Positions 44,728 to 54,236 are shown, counted from the stretch's first letter. The stretch: DNA of 64,000 nucleotides from Bacillus mesophilus (GCF_011008845.1 NZ_JAAIWM010000004.1:1-64000); one strand, 5' to 3'. Numbers and translations are program-made. Notes: generated by a model from the sequence alone, not told the origin.

Positions 44728-44773
44728 GGGACGGTTCTCTACTGCAGTAATAATGCAGATGAGCCGTCCTTTT
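44728..44773 (+). terminator. Terminator of glnS
   Basis: GGACGG (44729-44734) pairs with CCGTCC (44764-44769) and CTGCA (44742-44746) with TGCAG (44754-44758), then TTTTG. Its start also resembles the GGGAC repeats. Confidence 0.65.
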
Positions 44774-44840
44774 GATTGAAGTGGATGGAGTAGTTATTAC
44801 TCTCAAATACTAAGGATGACATTAAATAGGAGGTTCACAG

Positions 44841-45323
44841 ATGACAAACAAAGATATATTGATTAGATTGCGATATGCATTAGATATAAGAAATACAGAG
44901 ATGGTAGAGATCTTTAAACTTGGTGACACTGAGCTTTCGAAAGAAGAGGTAATCAAAATCCTTACAAAGTCAAAGGAAGAAGAGCTAGATGAAAATGAAG
45001 AAATTAGTAACAACATGCTAGAATCATTTTTAAACGGATTTATTACTTTTAAAAGAGGAAAACAAGAACCTAAGCCTGGACAACCTGAAAGACCGGAATT
45101 ATCTAATGAATGTATAAATAACGTTCTACTAAAGAAAGTCAAAATTGCCTTATCATTAACAACCGATGACATCTTGGAAATATTCTTAAAAGCTGGAATT
45201 ATTGTTACAAAGGGTGAGCTGGGAGCTCTATTAAGAAAAGAAGGTCATAAAAATTACAAAGAGTGCGGAGATAACTTTGCAAGGAACTTTTTAAAAGGAT
45301 TAGCCGTTAAGTACAGAGGATAA
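44841..45323 (+). CDS. DUF1456 (YehS-type) protein
   Basis: A 160-residue protein made of two similar halves: NKDILIRLRYALDIRNTEMVEIF and LLKKVKIALSLTTDDILEIFLKAG, each ending in a GxxxxxxGLxxxxRG-like segment. This repeat and length fit DUF1456/YehS. Function is unknown. TAGGAGG precedes ATG 44841. It is a single gene. Confidence 0.85.
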   Translation: MTNKDILIRLRYALDIRNTEMVEIFKLGDTELSKEEVIKILTKSKEEELDENEEISNNMLESFLNGFITFKRGKQEPKPGQPERPELSNECINNVLLKKVKIALSLTTDDILEIFLKAGIIVTKGELGALLRKEGHKNYKECGDNFARNFLKGLAVKYRG

Positions 45324-45360
45324 AAAGCTCTGTACTTGTCTATTCTCTATTAAATTCCTA

Positions 45361-45786
45361 CTATTCAATTAAAAAATAAACAGCCACAAAAACGGCGAGT
45401 AACGGAAGAACTACTAATATAACTGCAATAATTTGCATATTCCAAAAATCTTTATCTTGAGATAATATCCATATGTCACGGTTTGGGGAAAAATCCTTGT
45501 CAAACATATTCTTTTTTTCTTGTCGTTCGTTTCTAAATGTTAAAAAGCTTATTCCAAACATGAATAAACCAAATATCAATGAAATTACCAGGATTATATT
45601 CAATTCAAGATAGTCAAAAAAGTAATTGAGGAAATATAACACAACAAATAGGAACACGGTATTCGTTAAACCGTATAGGAAACGGACCTTGATTTTACTC
45701 CAGCCTCTAGCTATCATGGCTTTTCTTAGGAACAAGTATGTGATCACTGCTATTGCTATATAAATGAAGTTCAGGACATAATCCAT
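45361..45786 (-). CDS. Small membrane protein of unknown function
   Basis: A 141-residue protein with four hydrophobic helices (about 1-20, 38-58, 62-82 and 118-140) and a charged loop after the third (FRNERQEKKNMFDKDFSP). No family recognised. AAAGGA is present upstream of the minus-strand ATG at 45786. Confidence 0.6.
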   Translation of the reverse strand: MDYVLNFIYIAIAVITYLFLRKAMIARGWSKIKVRFLYGLTNTVFLFVVLYFLNYFFDYLELNIILVISLIFGLFMFGISFLTFRNERQEKKNMFDKDFSPNRDIWILSQDKDFWNMQIIAVILVVLPLLAVFVAVYFLIE

Positions 45787-45812
45787 ATGTTTTTTCCTTT
45801 CGGAGGTAAAAA

Positions 45813-45911
45813 ATGATGTTACTTTTTTCTAGTAATGTCCAAGAAAAAGCTCTTCTATTAAAAGTTTTGCACCATCATAGCGATTGTACCTCTCATCCAG
45901 GAAATTGGTAG
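45813..45911 (+). CDS. Candidate 32-residue small ORF
   Basis: ATG 45813 follows an excellent CGGAGGT at 8 bases spacing and runs 32 codons (MMLLFSSNVQEKALLLKVLH, then a His-rich tail). It sits in the divergent gap between the membrane-protein gene and the DUF45 gene. No relative is recognised. It may be a chance ORF. Confidence 0.3.
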   Translation: MMLLFSSNVQEKALLLKVLHHHSDCTSHPGNW

Positions 45912-45938
45912 TAATTACATTAACTCAGGAGATATAGC

Positions 45939-46646
45939 ATGATACATAAGTTTAAAAATCAGACGTTGCGATTTGAAGTTGAATATAGAAATAGAGGGTC
46001 TATACGGATTACAATGGATCACTACGGAAATATTGAGGTACACGCTCCGAAAGGAACGTCAATGGAGAAAATTTTATCGTTTATAGAAGGAAATTGGGAA
46101 CTAATTCAACAGAATCTAAACGAAATGAAAGCAAGGTTAAGTGGTCCACAAGGTAAAACCTATCAACCTGGTGAGACATTCCTCTATCTAGGAAAGACCT
46201 ATCCGATAAAAATTGATCAAGTAGAAACCATTGAACGTGATCATGTAGAGTTCAAAGAAGATTATTTACAAATAAAAGTAAAGCAGTTAGAGGATGAAAA
46301 AATTAAACAAGCTTTAAAACGCTTTTACCATCAGCAGTGTAAAGCTCTTGTGGAAGATAGTATCGCAAAACATCAACGACATTTTAAAACAAAACCAAAG
46401 GGCATTCGTATTACTGATAGCAAAACAACATGGGGAACATGTGATTCCAAGCAACTGCTAACATTTAATTGGAAACTTGCTATGGCACCGCAGAAGGTAA
46501 TCGACTACGTGGTTGTCCACGAGATGTGCCATATGGTTCACCTAAATCACGATCGATCCTTCTGGCGACTAGTTGGTAAATTATTTCCAGATTATAAGGA
46601 ACAGGAAAAATGGTTGGCTTCATCTAATTGGAAAATGACAGTCTAG
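45939..46646 (+). CDS. DUF45 (YgjP-like) metallopeptidase domain protein
   Basis: A 235-residue protein of the YgjP/UTP pyrophosphatase-annotated family. The zinc site is HEMCHMVHLNHDRSFW, with HExxH at 194-198 and the third His 5-6 residues later, preceded by DSKTTWGTCDSK. Proposed roles in the family vary (metalloprotease or pyrophosphatase); the activity here is unknown. CAGGAGA lies before ATG 45939. Confidence 0.9.
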   Translation: MIHKFKNQTLRFEVEYRNRGSIRITMDHYGNIEVHAPKGTSMEKILSFIEGNWELIQQNLNEMKARLSGPQGKTYQPGETFLYLGKTYPIKIDQVETIERDHVEFKEDYLQIKVKQLEDEKIKQALKRFYHQQCKALVEDSIAKHQRHFKTKPKGIRITDSKTTWGTCDSKQLLTFNWKLAMAPQKVIDYVVVHEMCHMVHLNHDRSFWRLVGKLFPDYKEQEKWLASSNWKMTV

Positions 46647-46685
46647 AACTAAAACCAGGCATTCAACTTAAAAAAACACTAAAGC

Positions 46686-47336
46686 CTAGTTTTTAAATAC
46701 ATGTTGTCCAATAATTACTGTCGTTTCTCTTGAGTCTAGCCAACGACTTGTAGCTATGGTTGGGTTATAAAAGAAAAGTGATCCGTTCGCTATATGTCTC
46801 ATATCCGATAATGCAGCATGGACTGCTCTAATGGATTCCTTGTCAGCTGGTTTATTTATTTGACCATTGCTCACGGGTTGAAATTGCCCACGCTGATAAA
46901 TAACTTCTCTTATTGTGTCAGGGAATAGAGGACTTTCAACTCTATTCAGGACAACAGAGGCAACAGCTACTTTACCTTCAAAAGGTTCTGTTTGAGCTTC
47001 AGCTCGTACAATTCTAGCTAATAAATCAAAATCTTCTTCTGAAATGCTTAGGTTAGTAGATTGATTGGTTTCTTGTACTTTTACTGTAGAAGGGTTATTA
47101 GCTTTCATTCTAGTTTCTTGTGAGTTATGAACGCGATCTGTATAAATAACTTGTCCAACAAAAATTAGATCAAGGTTATTAATTTGAGGGTTAGCCTTCG
47201 CTAATTCTATTAAGGTTAGGCCATGCTTACGGGCGATTTCTGACATGGTGTCTCCTTTTTCTACCGTATAAGCAAGTGCAGGTTCTGCAAATAAAAGAGT
47301 AACTAAGAATGTTAACGCAAATATTATTTTTTTCAC
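46686..47336 (-). CDS. LysM plus SleB-type cell-wall hydrolase
   Basis: A 216-residue exported protein: signal peptide (MKKIIFALTFLVTLLFAEPALA), one LysM (about 23-67, YTVEKGDTMSEIARKHGL), a linker, and a hydrolase_2 domain (about 97-216) with Glu in IVRAEAQTE and the GSLFFYNP motif. This is the same catalytic domain as the five-LysM protein at 32655, so the pair are paralogues. Spore cortex or vegetative wall turnover are both possible. The GTG start at 47336 follows AGGAGGA. Confidence 0.9.
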   Translation of the reverse strand: MKKIIFALTFLVTLLFAEPALAYTVEKGDTMSEIARKHGLTLIELAKANPQINNLDLIFVGQVIYTDRVHNSQETRMKANNPSTVKVQETNQSTNLSISEEDFDLLARIVRAEAQTEPFEGKVAVASVVLNRVESPLFPDTIREVIYQRGQFQPVSNGQINKPADKESIRAVHAALSDMRHIANGSLFFYNPTIATSRWLDSRETTVIIGQHVFKN

Positions 47337-47666
47337 AATTATGTCCTCCTAGTGGAATTGATTATTGGGAAACTTTTATATTTCTATCTCTATGAAGGAA
47401 GGACAAGAAATAGTATTACAGCTTGTTTACAGGCGAATTGGATAGAGTAGTCTAAGCTTCAGAAGACTGTTATTAAAGGGTTTTTTTCTAATGAAAATAT
47501 CTAAAAGATGTTAGCAAAAGGGATTTCTAGAAAGGAATTAAAGCTAACAATCCCTACCATAATAAAAAGATAGCTATAATGGGAAATCCCAAAGAATGCT
47601 AGATATAGATATTAACTGACAGTATAAAAAGTTGACTTATGTATGGTCTTTACTGTCAATCTTTTT

Positions 47667-47848
47667 GGCTCTGTTAGTGTACAATGTTAATTTTTTTGCA
47701 GTGTTGATTGTAGTGGAAGGACGCGAGACTCCTGCGGGAGCAGCGTGACAGGTGAGACCCCGCAGGCGCATGCCGAGGAGGCTCACCGCACGCCCCGCGG
47801 AAAACGAGTGTCCTGTAACGAAAATCAACAACAAAGTTTAACAAAGCC
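47667..47848. repeat. Bacillaceae GC-rich repeat element with inverted ends (MITE-like)
   Basis: Ends GGCTCTGTTA (47667-47676) and TAACAAAGCC (47839-47848) are near-perfect inverted repeats, and internal TGTTGATT and AATCAACA pair as well. The GC-rich core (GCGAGACTCCTGCGGG, GACCCCGCAGGCGC, CCGCACGCCCCGCGG) recalls a repeat present in many copies in Bacillaceae, from memory. It has no coding capacity. The rest of 47337-47945 is AT-rich without a recognised gene. Confidence 0.75.
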
Positions 47849-47945
47849 ATCTTTTTAAATGTCTTAATTGTTTTTTCAATAAGAATAGATGGAACATTGT
47901 AGGAAATACTGAGGAAGAAAAAAGTACAGATTGGAGGAGTTCGCA

Positions 47946-48302
47946 ATGAAATCGGAGAAACCAACTAGCGAACTTGAAGAAATGTATGGGTTACAGCACA
48001 ATCAAATAATAGAAACTCTACATATAGAAGCAAAACAAGAGTTTAAGCAAGAAGGACTTGATATAAAAAGCACTCTTGAAAAAGTGGATAAAAAGCAGAA
48101 ATATTTAAATGAAGTGTGGATAAATGAGATTACTATTATAGTAAATACCTTTTTAAACCCGTTTAACTTACTTTTAATTGTTATAGCTATCTATTTGTAC
48201 ATGGAATACAAAAATAACATCTACTTTAATCCTGTTCTACCGAGTTTATTATTTCTGTTTGTATTAAGTGATTTCTTTATTAGAAGAAATGATCAGAAAT
48301 AA
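47946..48302 (+). CDS. Small protein with cytoplasmic coiled region and two C-terminal membrane helices
   Basis: A 118-residue protein. The first 60 residues are charged and helical (EMYGLQHNQIIETLHIEAK, then FKQEG and a Lys-rich part); two membrane helices follow at about 66-86 and 92-112. No family recognised. ATG 47946 is chosen because GGAGGAG lies 7 bases upstream. It follows the repeat element directly. Confidence 0.65.
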   Translation: MKSEKPTSELEEMYGLQHNQIIETLHIEAKQEFKQEGLDIKSTLEKVDKKQKYLNEVWINEITIIVNTFLNPFNLLLIVIAIYLYMEYKNNIYFNPVLPSLLFLFVLSDFFIRRNDQK

Positions 48303-48385
48303 AAAGATCATCTATATATTGGGTTCAACCACAACCAGGGGTTAAATCAATCAAAAGTGTTAACAATAAATAAGTAGAATCAATT

Positions 48386-48413
48386 AACATGTACTAGACT
48401 GTACATGTTTTTT
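48386..48413 (+). terminator. Intrinsic terminator
   Basis: AACATGTAC (48387-48394 region) pairs with GTACATGTT (48401-48409), followed by a T-run. Confidence 0.8.
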
Positions 48414-48499
48414 GTTCATATCTAAATAGATTGCTACTGGAGTATATATAAAAGTGAAAAGTAATAACCATACAAAATTAAACAAGAGAGGGGAATATA

Positions 48500-50101
48500 T
48501 TGTTGAACACCTTGTCTTTAAGGCAGAAAATTGGTCAGTTAATGGTTTGTGGATTTCAAGGGGATTCTTCATCAGATATCACAGATATAGAGACTCTGAT
48601 TAAAGATTACCATGTGGGAGGAATTATCTTATTCGGTAGAAATATCGGCTCACCCATAGAAACATTAGAATTAACTACGACATTACAACGACTTGCAAAG
48701 GAATCCAATCAACAAGAGCCTCTTCTCATTAGTATTGATCAGGAAAATGGTATGGTAAGACGACTTGGTGAAGGAACGACCTCGTTTCCTGGTTCTATGT
48801 TGCTTGCAGCTACGAGAGATGAAAACCTTACATATGAAATTGGAAGAGCAACAGCAAGGGAGTTAAAGGCACTAGGTATAAACTGGAACCTAGCACCTGT
48901 TGTAGATATTAACAATAATCCAGATAATCCAGTCATTGGAGTTCGATCATTTGGAGAAACTGCAGAGGCAGTTAGTCTTTTCTCTAAAGCATCTATGAAG
49001 GGGATGCAGACGGAAGGGGTCATAACTACCCTAAAACATTTTCCTGGTCATGGAGATACACATGTTGATTCTCATTTAGCATTACCTGTTATAACTCATT
49101 CAGTAAAGGCCTTAGAGAACCTTGAACTTATTCCTTTTAAAGATTGTATCGAATCCGAGGCAGATACCGTTATGACAGCGCATGTCTATTTTCCAGCGCT
49201 TGAACCGGAAGAAAATAGACCGGCTACAATGTCCTATAAGGTAATTACTGAATTATTACGTAATAAACTTGGTTTTAAAGGAGTGGTTACTACAGATTGT
49301 TTAGAAATGAAGGCAATCTCTGACTCACCTGGAACCGCGTTGGGTGCTGTTGAAGCCATTAAGGCAGGAGTAGACCTTATCATGATTTCCCACGTTTCTT
49401 CATTACAAATAGAAGCGATTGAGGCAATTGTAGCTGCTGTTGAAAATGGTGATATTTCAGAACAAAGAATTGATGAATCCTATCATCGTGTACATATATT
49501 AAAAAATAAATATTTATCGTGGAATGATATTCCCCTAAATAGTGAAGAAATAAAAGTGTCAGATGTTGTTGGAAATAAACAACACCATCAATTAGCTGAA
49601 AATGCCTTAAAAAAAGGAATTACGATTGTAAAAAATAACGGCAATGTTATCCCGATTAAGGAAGGAAACAAAGTAGTGGTGATCTATCCAACAGCTTCTT
49701 ACTTAACCTTAGTAGAAGAAGAAGGATATTCTAAAAACGAGTTAGGGATGATTGTTCGAGATATGGATCCTCATGCTACTATAATTCCTATATCTAATGA
49801 TCCTAGTATGGTTGAAATAGACCAGTTAATAGGAAAGGTAACTGAATTCGATACGATATTAGTAGGGACACTATCTGCACGAACATCTGATGGTCAAACC
49901 GCTTTGTTACATCAATTAATGAAAACAGGGAAATCTCTCATTGTTCTTGCGATGAGAAATCCTTATGATTTAGCAATCGCACATGATGCACAGGCATTTA
50001 TTACAACGTATGAGTTTACCGCAAATGCTCTAAACATGGCTGTGAAAGCAATCTATGGAAAAGAAATAGTTAGTGGGACGTTGCCTATTACAATCAGTTA
50101 A
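48500..50101 (+). CDS. nagZ: Beta-N-acetylhexosaminidase, GH3 (NagZ type)
   Basis: A 533-residue GH3 enzyme that removes N-acetylglucosamine from muropeptides during cell-wall recycling. The signature KHFPGHGDTHVDSH is at residues 179-192 and carries the His acid/base of NagZ enzymes; the nucleophile Asp266 is in TTDCLEMKA. B. subtilis NagZ is secreted and longer; this protein has no signal peptide, so it probably works in the cytoplasm. A second C-terminal domain (about 345-530) is present. TTG 48500 or 48503 are the possible starts after AGAGAGGGG. Confidence 0.88.
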   Translation: MLNTLSLRQKIGQLMVCGFQGDSSSDITDIETLIKDYHVGGIILFGRNIGSPIETLELTTTLQRLAKESNQQEPLLISIDQENGMVRRLGEGTTSFPGSMLLAATRDENLTYEIGRATARELKALGINWNLAPVVDINNNPDNPVIGVRSFGETAEAVSLFSKASMKGMQTEGVITTLKHFPGHGDTHVDSHLALPVITHSVKALENLELIPFKDCIESEADTVMTAHVYFPALEPEENRPATMSYKVITELLRNKLGFKGVVTTDCLEMKAISDSPGTALGAVEAIKAGVDLIMISHVSSLQIEAIEAIVAAVENGDISEQRIDESYHRVHILKNKYLSWNDIPLNSEEIKVSDVVGNKQHHQLAENALKKGITIVKNNGNVIPIKEGNKVVVIYPTASYLTLVEEEGYSKNELGMIVRDMDPHATIIPISNDPSMVEIDQLIGKVTEFDTILVGTLSARTSDGQTALLHQLMKTGKSLIVLAMRNPYDLAIAHDAQAFITTYEFTANALNMAVKAIYGKEIVSGTLPITIS

Positions 50102-50135
50102 ATAAAACAACTATGATACGATTGGAGGGAGTCCA

Positions 50136-50279
50136 TTGGGTGTTGAGGCAGAAAAAAACTTATATTGTGAAACTTGCAAAGAAGAAACCACTCACCAAGC
50201 TTATGAGAATGCTTTAGAAATTGAATTCCGGTGTACAAAGTGTAATAAAAAAACAGAAATTGTTAAGAACTTTTTCTAA
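50136..50279 (+). CDS. Small zinc-ribbon protein
   Basis: A 47-residue protein with two CxxC pairs: LYCETCKEET and FRCTKCNKKT. TTG start at 50136 with TGGAGGGAG upstream. It lies 35 bases after nagZ and shares its terminator. It may bind zinc and a partner protein or nucleic acid; function unknown. Confidence 0.65.
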   Translation: MGVEAEKNLYCETCKEETTHQAYENALEIEFRCTKCNKKTEIVKNFF

Positions 50280-50284
50280 CAGTT

Positions 50285-50333
50285 AAGAAGTAACTATATC
50301 CTCAAGTAAATGAGGGCATAGTTACTTCTTTTT
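50285..50333 (+). terminator. Terminator of the nagZ unit
   Basis: AAGAAGTAACTAT (50285-50297) pairs perfectly with ATAGTTACTTCTT (50318-50330), with an inner CCTCA/TGAGG stem, then T residues. Confidence 0.9.
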
Positions 50334-50352
50334 GGACCTATGGCTAATTTCA

Positions 50353-50496
50353 CTATTTATCTAGGTTAAAGTAGAGTCTCCTTAGGGTTGATGTATCATA
50401 TACCTCTAATTTTTTTAGACCTTTAGGATGTCTATTCACTCCTGCAGCTTTAAGTTGTTGCACAAACCACCCCTTTGAACCTGTATACGTCATCAT
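50353..50496 (-). CDS. DUF2639-type small protein (YflJ-like)
   Basis: A 47-residue protein reading MMTYTGSKGWFVQQLKAAGV, then HPKGLKKLEVYDT and LRRLYFNLDK. The GSKGW, HP, KLE and LRxLY positions match the DUF2639 family that includes B. subtilis YflJ. AAAGGGG lies before the paired minus-strand ATG codons at 50496. Function unknown. Confidence 0.75.
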   Translation of the reverse strand: MMTYTGSKGWFVQQLKAAGVNRHPKGLKKLEVYDTSTLRRLYFNLDK

Positions 50497-50682
50497 AATT
50501 CCCCTTTCTTTCTGTAGTGGAATTATATACATATGTGATTGTAGCTTATGATATGAATGAAAGTACTGTTAGATTCCATGAGAATCGAACAAGTGTTCAA
50601 TGCTTTGAGCAATAAATTTTATTTAAACAATATCCCTTGATACTATAAAAGGAGACTTCAAAAGTGAAAGGATCATATAATC

Positions 50683-51684
50683 ATGACAAACATTCAAATA
50701 CCTGTCTCTGCCTTGAATTTAGCACCTATTAGACAGGGGCAATCCCCTGCCCAAGCCATTCAGTCAATGGTAGATTTGGCACAAGCAGTAGAGGAAATGG
50801 GTTATGAGCGATACTGGATTGCAGAGCACCATAATACTCCGACTCTTGTGAGCTCGGCTACATCCATTTTAATCAAACATACGCTAGAACATACGAATTC
50901 TATCCGGGTCGGATCTGGGGGCATTATGCTTCCAAACCATTCACCGTTAGTTGTTGCCGAACAATTTGGTACAATGGCTACAATTTATCCCAATAGAGTA
51001 GAGCTCGGACTAGGGCGAGCTCCTGGTACTGATATGATGACAGCAAGTGCCCTTAGACGATCACAAAAGGATTCAGTTTATACGTTTCCGGATGATGTTC
51101 AGTCTTTGCTAACTTATTTTGGTTCTGAGGAGAAGCAAGGTTATGTAAAAGCACACCCTGGGGTTGGAACTCAAGTATCGATTTATATACTTGGTTCTTC
51201 TACTGATTCTGCCTACTTGGCGGCAAGCTTAGGACTTCCTTATGCTTTTGCCTCACACTTTGCACCTACACATATGGAGGAAGCCATTAGAATATATAGA
51301 CGTAGATTTCAGCCTTCACAATATCTTGATCAACCTTATATGATGGTATGTTTAAACGTGATCGCAGCAGAGAGTGATGCAGAAGCAGAACTATTATCTA
51401 CTTCTATGCAACAGTTCTTTGTAAATGTTGTCCGTGGTACACAAAATCCCTTACAGCCACCTGTAAATCATATGGATGAGTTGTGGAGTCCAGCAGAAAA
51501 AGAAATGTCGTCTAAGATGACAAGTGTGACACTAAAAGGTAGTAAGGATACTATAAGACAGCAGCTTACACGCTTTCAGAACCTATACAACGTAGATGAA
51601 ATCATGGCTGTTTCTTATATCTTTGATGAAGATCAACAGAAACGCTCCTATAAGATACTTAAAGAAGTGGTTAATGGAGAATAG
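50683..51684 (+). CDS. LLM-class flavin-dependent oxidoreductase (MsnO8/YwcH type)
   Basis: A 333-residue luciferase-like TIM-barrel protein. It shows [11 protein letters not shown] at the start, [35 protein letters not shown] and [10 protein letters not shown], the pattern of the YwcH/YvbT branch. The substrate is unknown. It is a different branch from the LLM protein at 34602. AAAGGAT precedes ATG 50683, and a hairpin terminator follows. Confidence 0.9.
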   Translation: MTNIQIPVSALNLAPIRQGQSPAQAIQSMVDLAQAVEEMGYERYWIAEHHNTPTLVSSATSILIKHTLEHTNSIRVGSGGIMLPNHSPLVVAEQFGTMATIYPNRVELGLGRAPGTDMMTASALRRSQKDSVYTFPDDVQSLLTYFGSEEKQGYVKAHPGVGTQVSIYILGSSTDSAYLAASLGLPYAFASHFAPTHMEEAIRIYRRRFQPSQYLDQPYMMVCLNVIAAESDAEAELLSTSMQQFFVNVVRGTQNPLQPPVNHMDELWSPAEKEMSSKMTSVTLKGSKDTIRQQLTRFQNLYNVDEIMAVSYIFDEDQQKRSYKILKEVVNGE

Positions 51685-51688
51685 GATC

Positions 51689-51719
51689 AAAAGAACACAG
51701 CACTTCGCTGTGTTCTTTT
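51689..51719 (+). terminator. Terminator after the LLM gene
   Basis: AAAAGAACACAGC (51689-51701) pairs perfectly with GCTGTGTTCTTTT (51707-51719). Confidence 0.75.
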
Positions 51720-51913
51720 GATTATTGATTATATAAAAGAAAAGGGGGACTTGTTAAAATAAACAGGTCCAAACCTCCTATTTTTCGACAAATTTCAAGA
51801 CTAATTATTCCCAATGTACCTGACTAAAGAAGGGTTTTCCTCATTTTCGCCCAATTTTCGTTCTATTGTTTGTATAATTAGAGCTTGAACAATGATTGTA
51901 GGAGGATTATCTG

Positions 51914-52291
51914 ATGATGGAATGGGCGTTAGGTTTATTAGTTGGGACAGCAGCATTGTTGCTCATTTTTTCTTTTATGCAAAATCGACATGTAGCTAAA
52001 TCTGAGCAACGAAAATTAGATACGATGTATTTAGGTATGATGGAGGAAATAAACAAACTCCAAAATCAAGTAAAAAATATTGAGATAGATGCTGAAATTA
52101 CCGCTTCTGAAGTAGGAATTACACCTCAGGAACGTCAGCTTTTACGTGAATTGCTAGACTTGTATAAGCGCGGTTACTCAATGGAGAGCATTGCTACGAA
52201 AATTCAAGTTAACGAGGATGAACTCCAACAGTTACTTGCTCCTTACATAACTGCTGGTAATGAAAGGAGTAAAGTCGCTAATGAACACTAA
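51914..52291 (+). CDS. Membrane-anchored coiled-coil protein with C-terminal HTH-like end (SwrB/DUF6115-like layout)
   Basis: A 125-residue protein: one N-terminal membrane helix (about 3-22), a coiled-coil (MMEEINKLQNQVKNIEI), and a C-terminal segment LLDLYKRGYSMESIATKIQV then LQQLLAPY that resembles a helix-turn-helix. The layout is like SwrB (YlxL/DUF6115), but identity is not certain. GTAGGAGG precedes ATG 51914. Its stop overlaps the next gene by 11 bases, so the two are translationally coupled. Confidence 0.65.
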   Translation: MMEWALGLLVGTAALLLIFSFMQNRHVAKSEQRKLDTMYLGMMEEINKLQNQVKNIEIDAEITASEVGITPQERQLLRELLDLYKRGYSMESIATKIQVNEDELQQLLAPYITAGNERSKVANEH

Positions 52292-52781
52292 TCAAAAGAG
52301 TAGCTTTGCAGCTGGACTTTTAGTTGCCACTGTTATTTGCGGTTCTATTTATTTTCTGGAGCCAAATCAGGTTTCATCCGTTCCAACGATTGAATCGCCT
52401 TCAGAGGCAGAGATTAAAGAGTCGTTAACAACAGCGGGTTACGTGATCTTAACTGAGCAAGAGTGGGAAGAACAACTTGCGATTGTAGAGGCTGCTGAGG
52501 TAGAGGAAGAAGACCCTGAAGTAACAGAATCATCTACAGATACTTCTAATACAGGTGCTGAACAAGAAGCTGTTGCTTCTCTAACGATCTTGAATGTTGC
52601 ATCTGGAATGACAAGTTTTGATGTAGGTAAAGTACTTGTTACGGTGGGCATTACCGATAGCGCCATGTCTTTTGTTCAGGAAGTAGAGAAACGAGGAGTT
52701 TCTAACAGATTACGTCCAGGTACGTATGAAATTAGTAGTGATATGACTGTAGATCAAGTAATTTCAATTGTATTTAAATAG
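52281..52781 (+). CDS. Exported MltG-like (LysM-like domain only) protein
   Basis: A 166-residue protein with one N-terminal membrane helix (about 9-25), an acidic linker, and a C-terminal segment SRLRPGTYEISSDMTVDQVI-like (here SNRLRPGTYEISSDM) that resembles the LysM-like part of MltG/YceG transglycosylases. The catalytic YceG domain is absent. It may bind peptidoglycan or a partner. ATG 52281 is chosen for AAAGGAGT at 52262; it overlaps the upstream gene. Confidence 0.65.
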   Translation: MNTNQKSSFAAGLLVATVICGSIYFLEPNQVSSVPTIESPSEAEIKESLTTAGYVILTEQEWEEQLAIVEAAEVEEEDPEVTESSTDTSNTGAEQEAVASLTILNVASGMTSFDVGKVLVTVGITDSAMSFVQEVEKRGVSNRLRPGTYEISSDMTVDQVISIVFK

Positions 52782-52788
52782 CACCATT

Positions 52789-52817
52789 AAGACATCCTGA
52801 GACTAGGATGTCTTTTT
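52789..52817 (+). terminator. Terminator of the two-gene membrane unit
   Basis: AAGACATCCT (52789-52798) pairs with AGGATGTCTT (52805-52814), followed by T. Confidence 0.88.
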
Positions 52818-52915
52818 ACTATATAGTAAAATATAATTATTGATCTACGAGGATCTTAAGAGTAATCATTTATCTCTAAATTAATTCATCTAAGCTTGAA
52901 AGGAACATTAGCTAT

Positions 52916-54061
52916 ATGACATTTCTTGAAAAAATAAGACCCCATTTAGTATCAGATGACATATTAGTACAAGAAACAGTACTACATGCTTTAAATGAGT
53001 ACCCAAACGTACCAGAAGAGTGGACTGTTGAGCTACTGAAGGAAGCACTCCGAAATAAAGAGAAGCAATCTTCTATTTTGATTTATATTGAAAATCAAGT
53101 GATTAATGAAGAAGGTTTATTGGTATTATTAGAAATAATTTCAACCATGGACAAGAGCAGTAGACACATAGCACTACGACTCTTAGAAAATATCAAACCA
53201 CAGCTTGCTTTTACCTATAAAAATGACCTAAGTAAGTACCTGTCTGAAGACATGTTTACTCTATATAGTTTACTGCAAAACGGTGAAAAGGATCATGTAT
53301 TAACAGAGTATAGAAATACACTGAAGTTGCTAGAAAATGAAAATCCTTATAAAACAAACTTGCTTTTTAATGCTAAGATGCTTGCGGAAAAGATTGTTGA
53401 GAAAGAGTGGATTACAGAAACAGAAATTTCGTCTATACTCAATCGTGAGCTTAATGAAGACTGGGTTTCCTTTGAAGGGATTTTTACCATATATATGATT
53501 GGGTTGTATAAGTTCGAAGCATTTATCCCTGTCATTACAAAGCTTTTATCACGAGATGAGGATACGTTATTAGAATATGTAGCAAATGCACTCATTCAGT
53601 TTCAATCCGATAAGGTTATAAAGGAAGTAGCACCATATCTATTAGATGAAGATACTGTGATTCTTGCTTCATCCGTTGCTGCTGCTATTAAGACAGACTA
53701 TGCGGTGGAGGCTTTAAGAGGCGCCTATCAAGAGACAGAAGAAATTGCTTCTCAGGATTTGCTGATCGAAGCATTATGTCATCAACTGTCAACTAAAGCA
53801 CTACCTGAGATTTCTGGACACATGAAACATGAATACCATTCAAGCCTTGTTGATATAGAGCAGGTTGTGTATGGATTCTATAAGATCGTCGGTGAGGACC
53901 ATCCTCAACTGGATGATTGGAAACACCTAGCACTATATGGCGAGATGGATGATCAAGAGAGCGAAGAGACTAAACTTCCAATAAAAGTGGAAAACAAAGT
54001 GGGGCGAAATGACCCGTGTCCTTGTGAAAGTGGAAAGAAATATAAAAAATGCTGTGGGTGA
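52916..54061 (+). CDS. HEAT-like repeat protein with C-terminal SEC-C zinc motif
   Basis: A 381-residue, mostly helical protein whose pattern (repeated pairs of amphipathic helices) suggests a HEAT-type solenoid. It ends with the SEC-C metal-binding motif [20 protein letters not shown], the zinc motif also found at the end of SecA. Such motifs often serve in protein interaction. Function unknown. GAAAGGAAC lies before ATG 52916. Single gene. Confidence 0.82.
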   Translation: MTFLEKIRPHLVSDDILVQETVLHALNEYPNVPEEWTVELLKEALRNKEKQSSILIYIENQVINEEGLLVLLEIISTMDKSSRHIALRLLENIKPQLAFTYKNDLSKYLSEDMFTLYSLLQNGEKDHVLTEYRNTLKLLENENPYKTNLLFNAKMLAEKIVEKEWITETEISSILNRELNEDWVSFEGIFTIYMIGLYKFEAFIPVITKLLSRDEDTLLEYVANALIQFQSDKVIKEVAPYLLDEDTVILASSVAAAIKTDYAVEALRGAYQETEEIASQDLLIEALCHQLSTKALPEISGHMKHEYHSSLVDIEQVVYGFYKIVGEDHPQLDDWKHLALYGEMDDQESEETKLPIKVENKVGRNDPCPCESGKKYKKCCG

Positions 54062-54070
54062 TAGGGGTAA

Positions 54071-54099
54071 TAGAGGTAGGGGATACCTCTACCTTTTTT
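54071..54099 (+). terminator. Terminator of the SEC-C gene
   Basis: TAGAGGTA (54071-54078) pairs with TACCTCTA (54084-54091), then CC and a T-run. Confidence 0.8.
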
Positions 54100-54166
54100 A
54101 CCTATATCCTCAACATACTTATATAAGAAATAGTACGAATGTTTGTTCTGTTAAATAGTTTAAATA

Positions 54167-54236
54167 TGGTATGATAGAATTACAACTACATACATGCAGG
54201 TAGACTGTTAACCACTTCCCGACAGAAGGGAGGTGG
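54167..54236 (+). promoter_or_regulatory. Toxin promoter and ribosome-site-masking hairpin
   Basis: An extended -10 (TGG then TATGAT, 54167-54175) should start transcription near 54182. In the 5' UTR CCACTTCCC (54212-54220) pairs with GGGAGGTGG (54228-54236), so the entire Shine-Dalgarno is in a 9-bp stem. Masked ribosome sites are typical of type I toxin mRNAs. Confidence 0.65.

Noticed and set aside
47637-47964. Two minus-strand ORFs in the GC-rich repeat
   Set aside because: They are stop-free by composition of the repeat, lack ribosome sites, and match no family.
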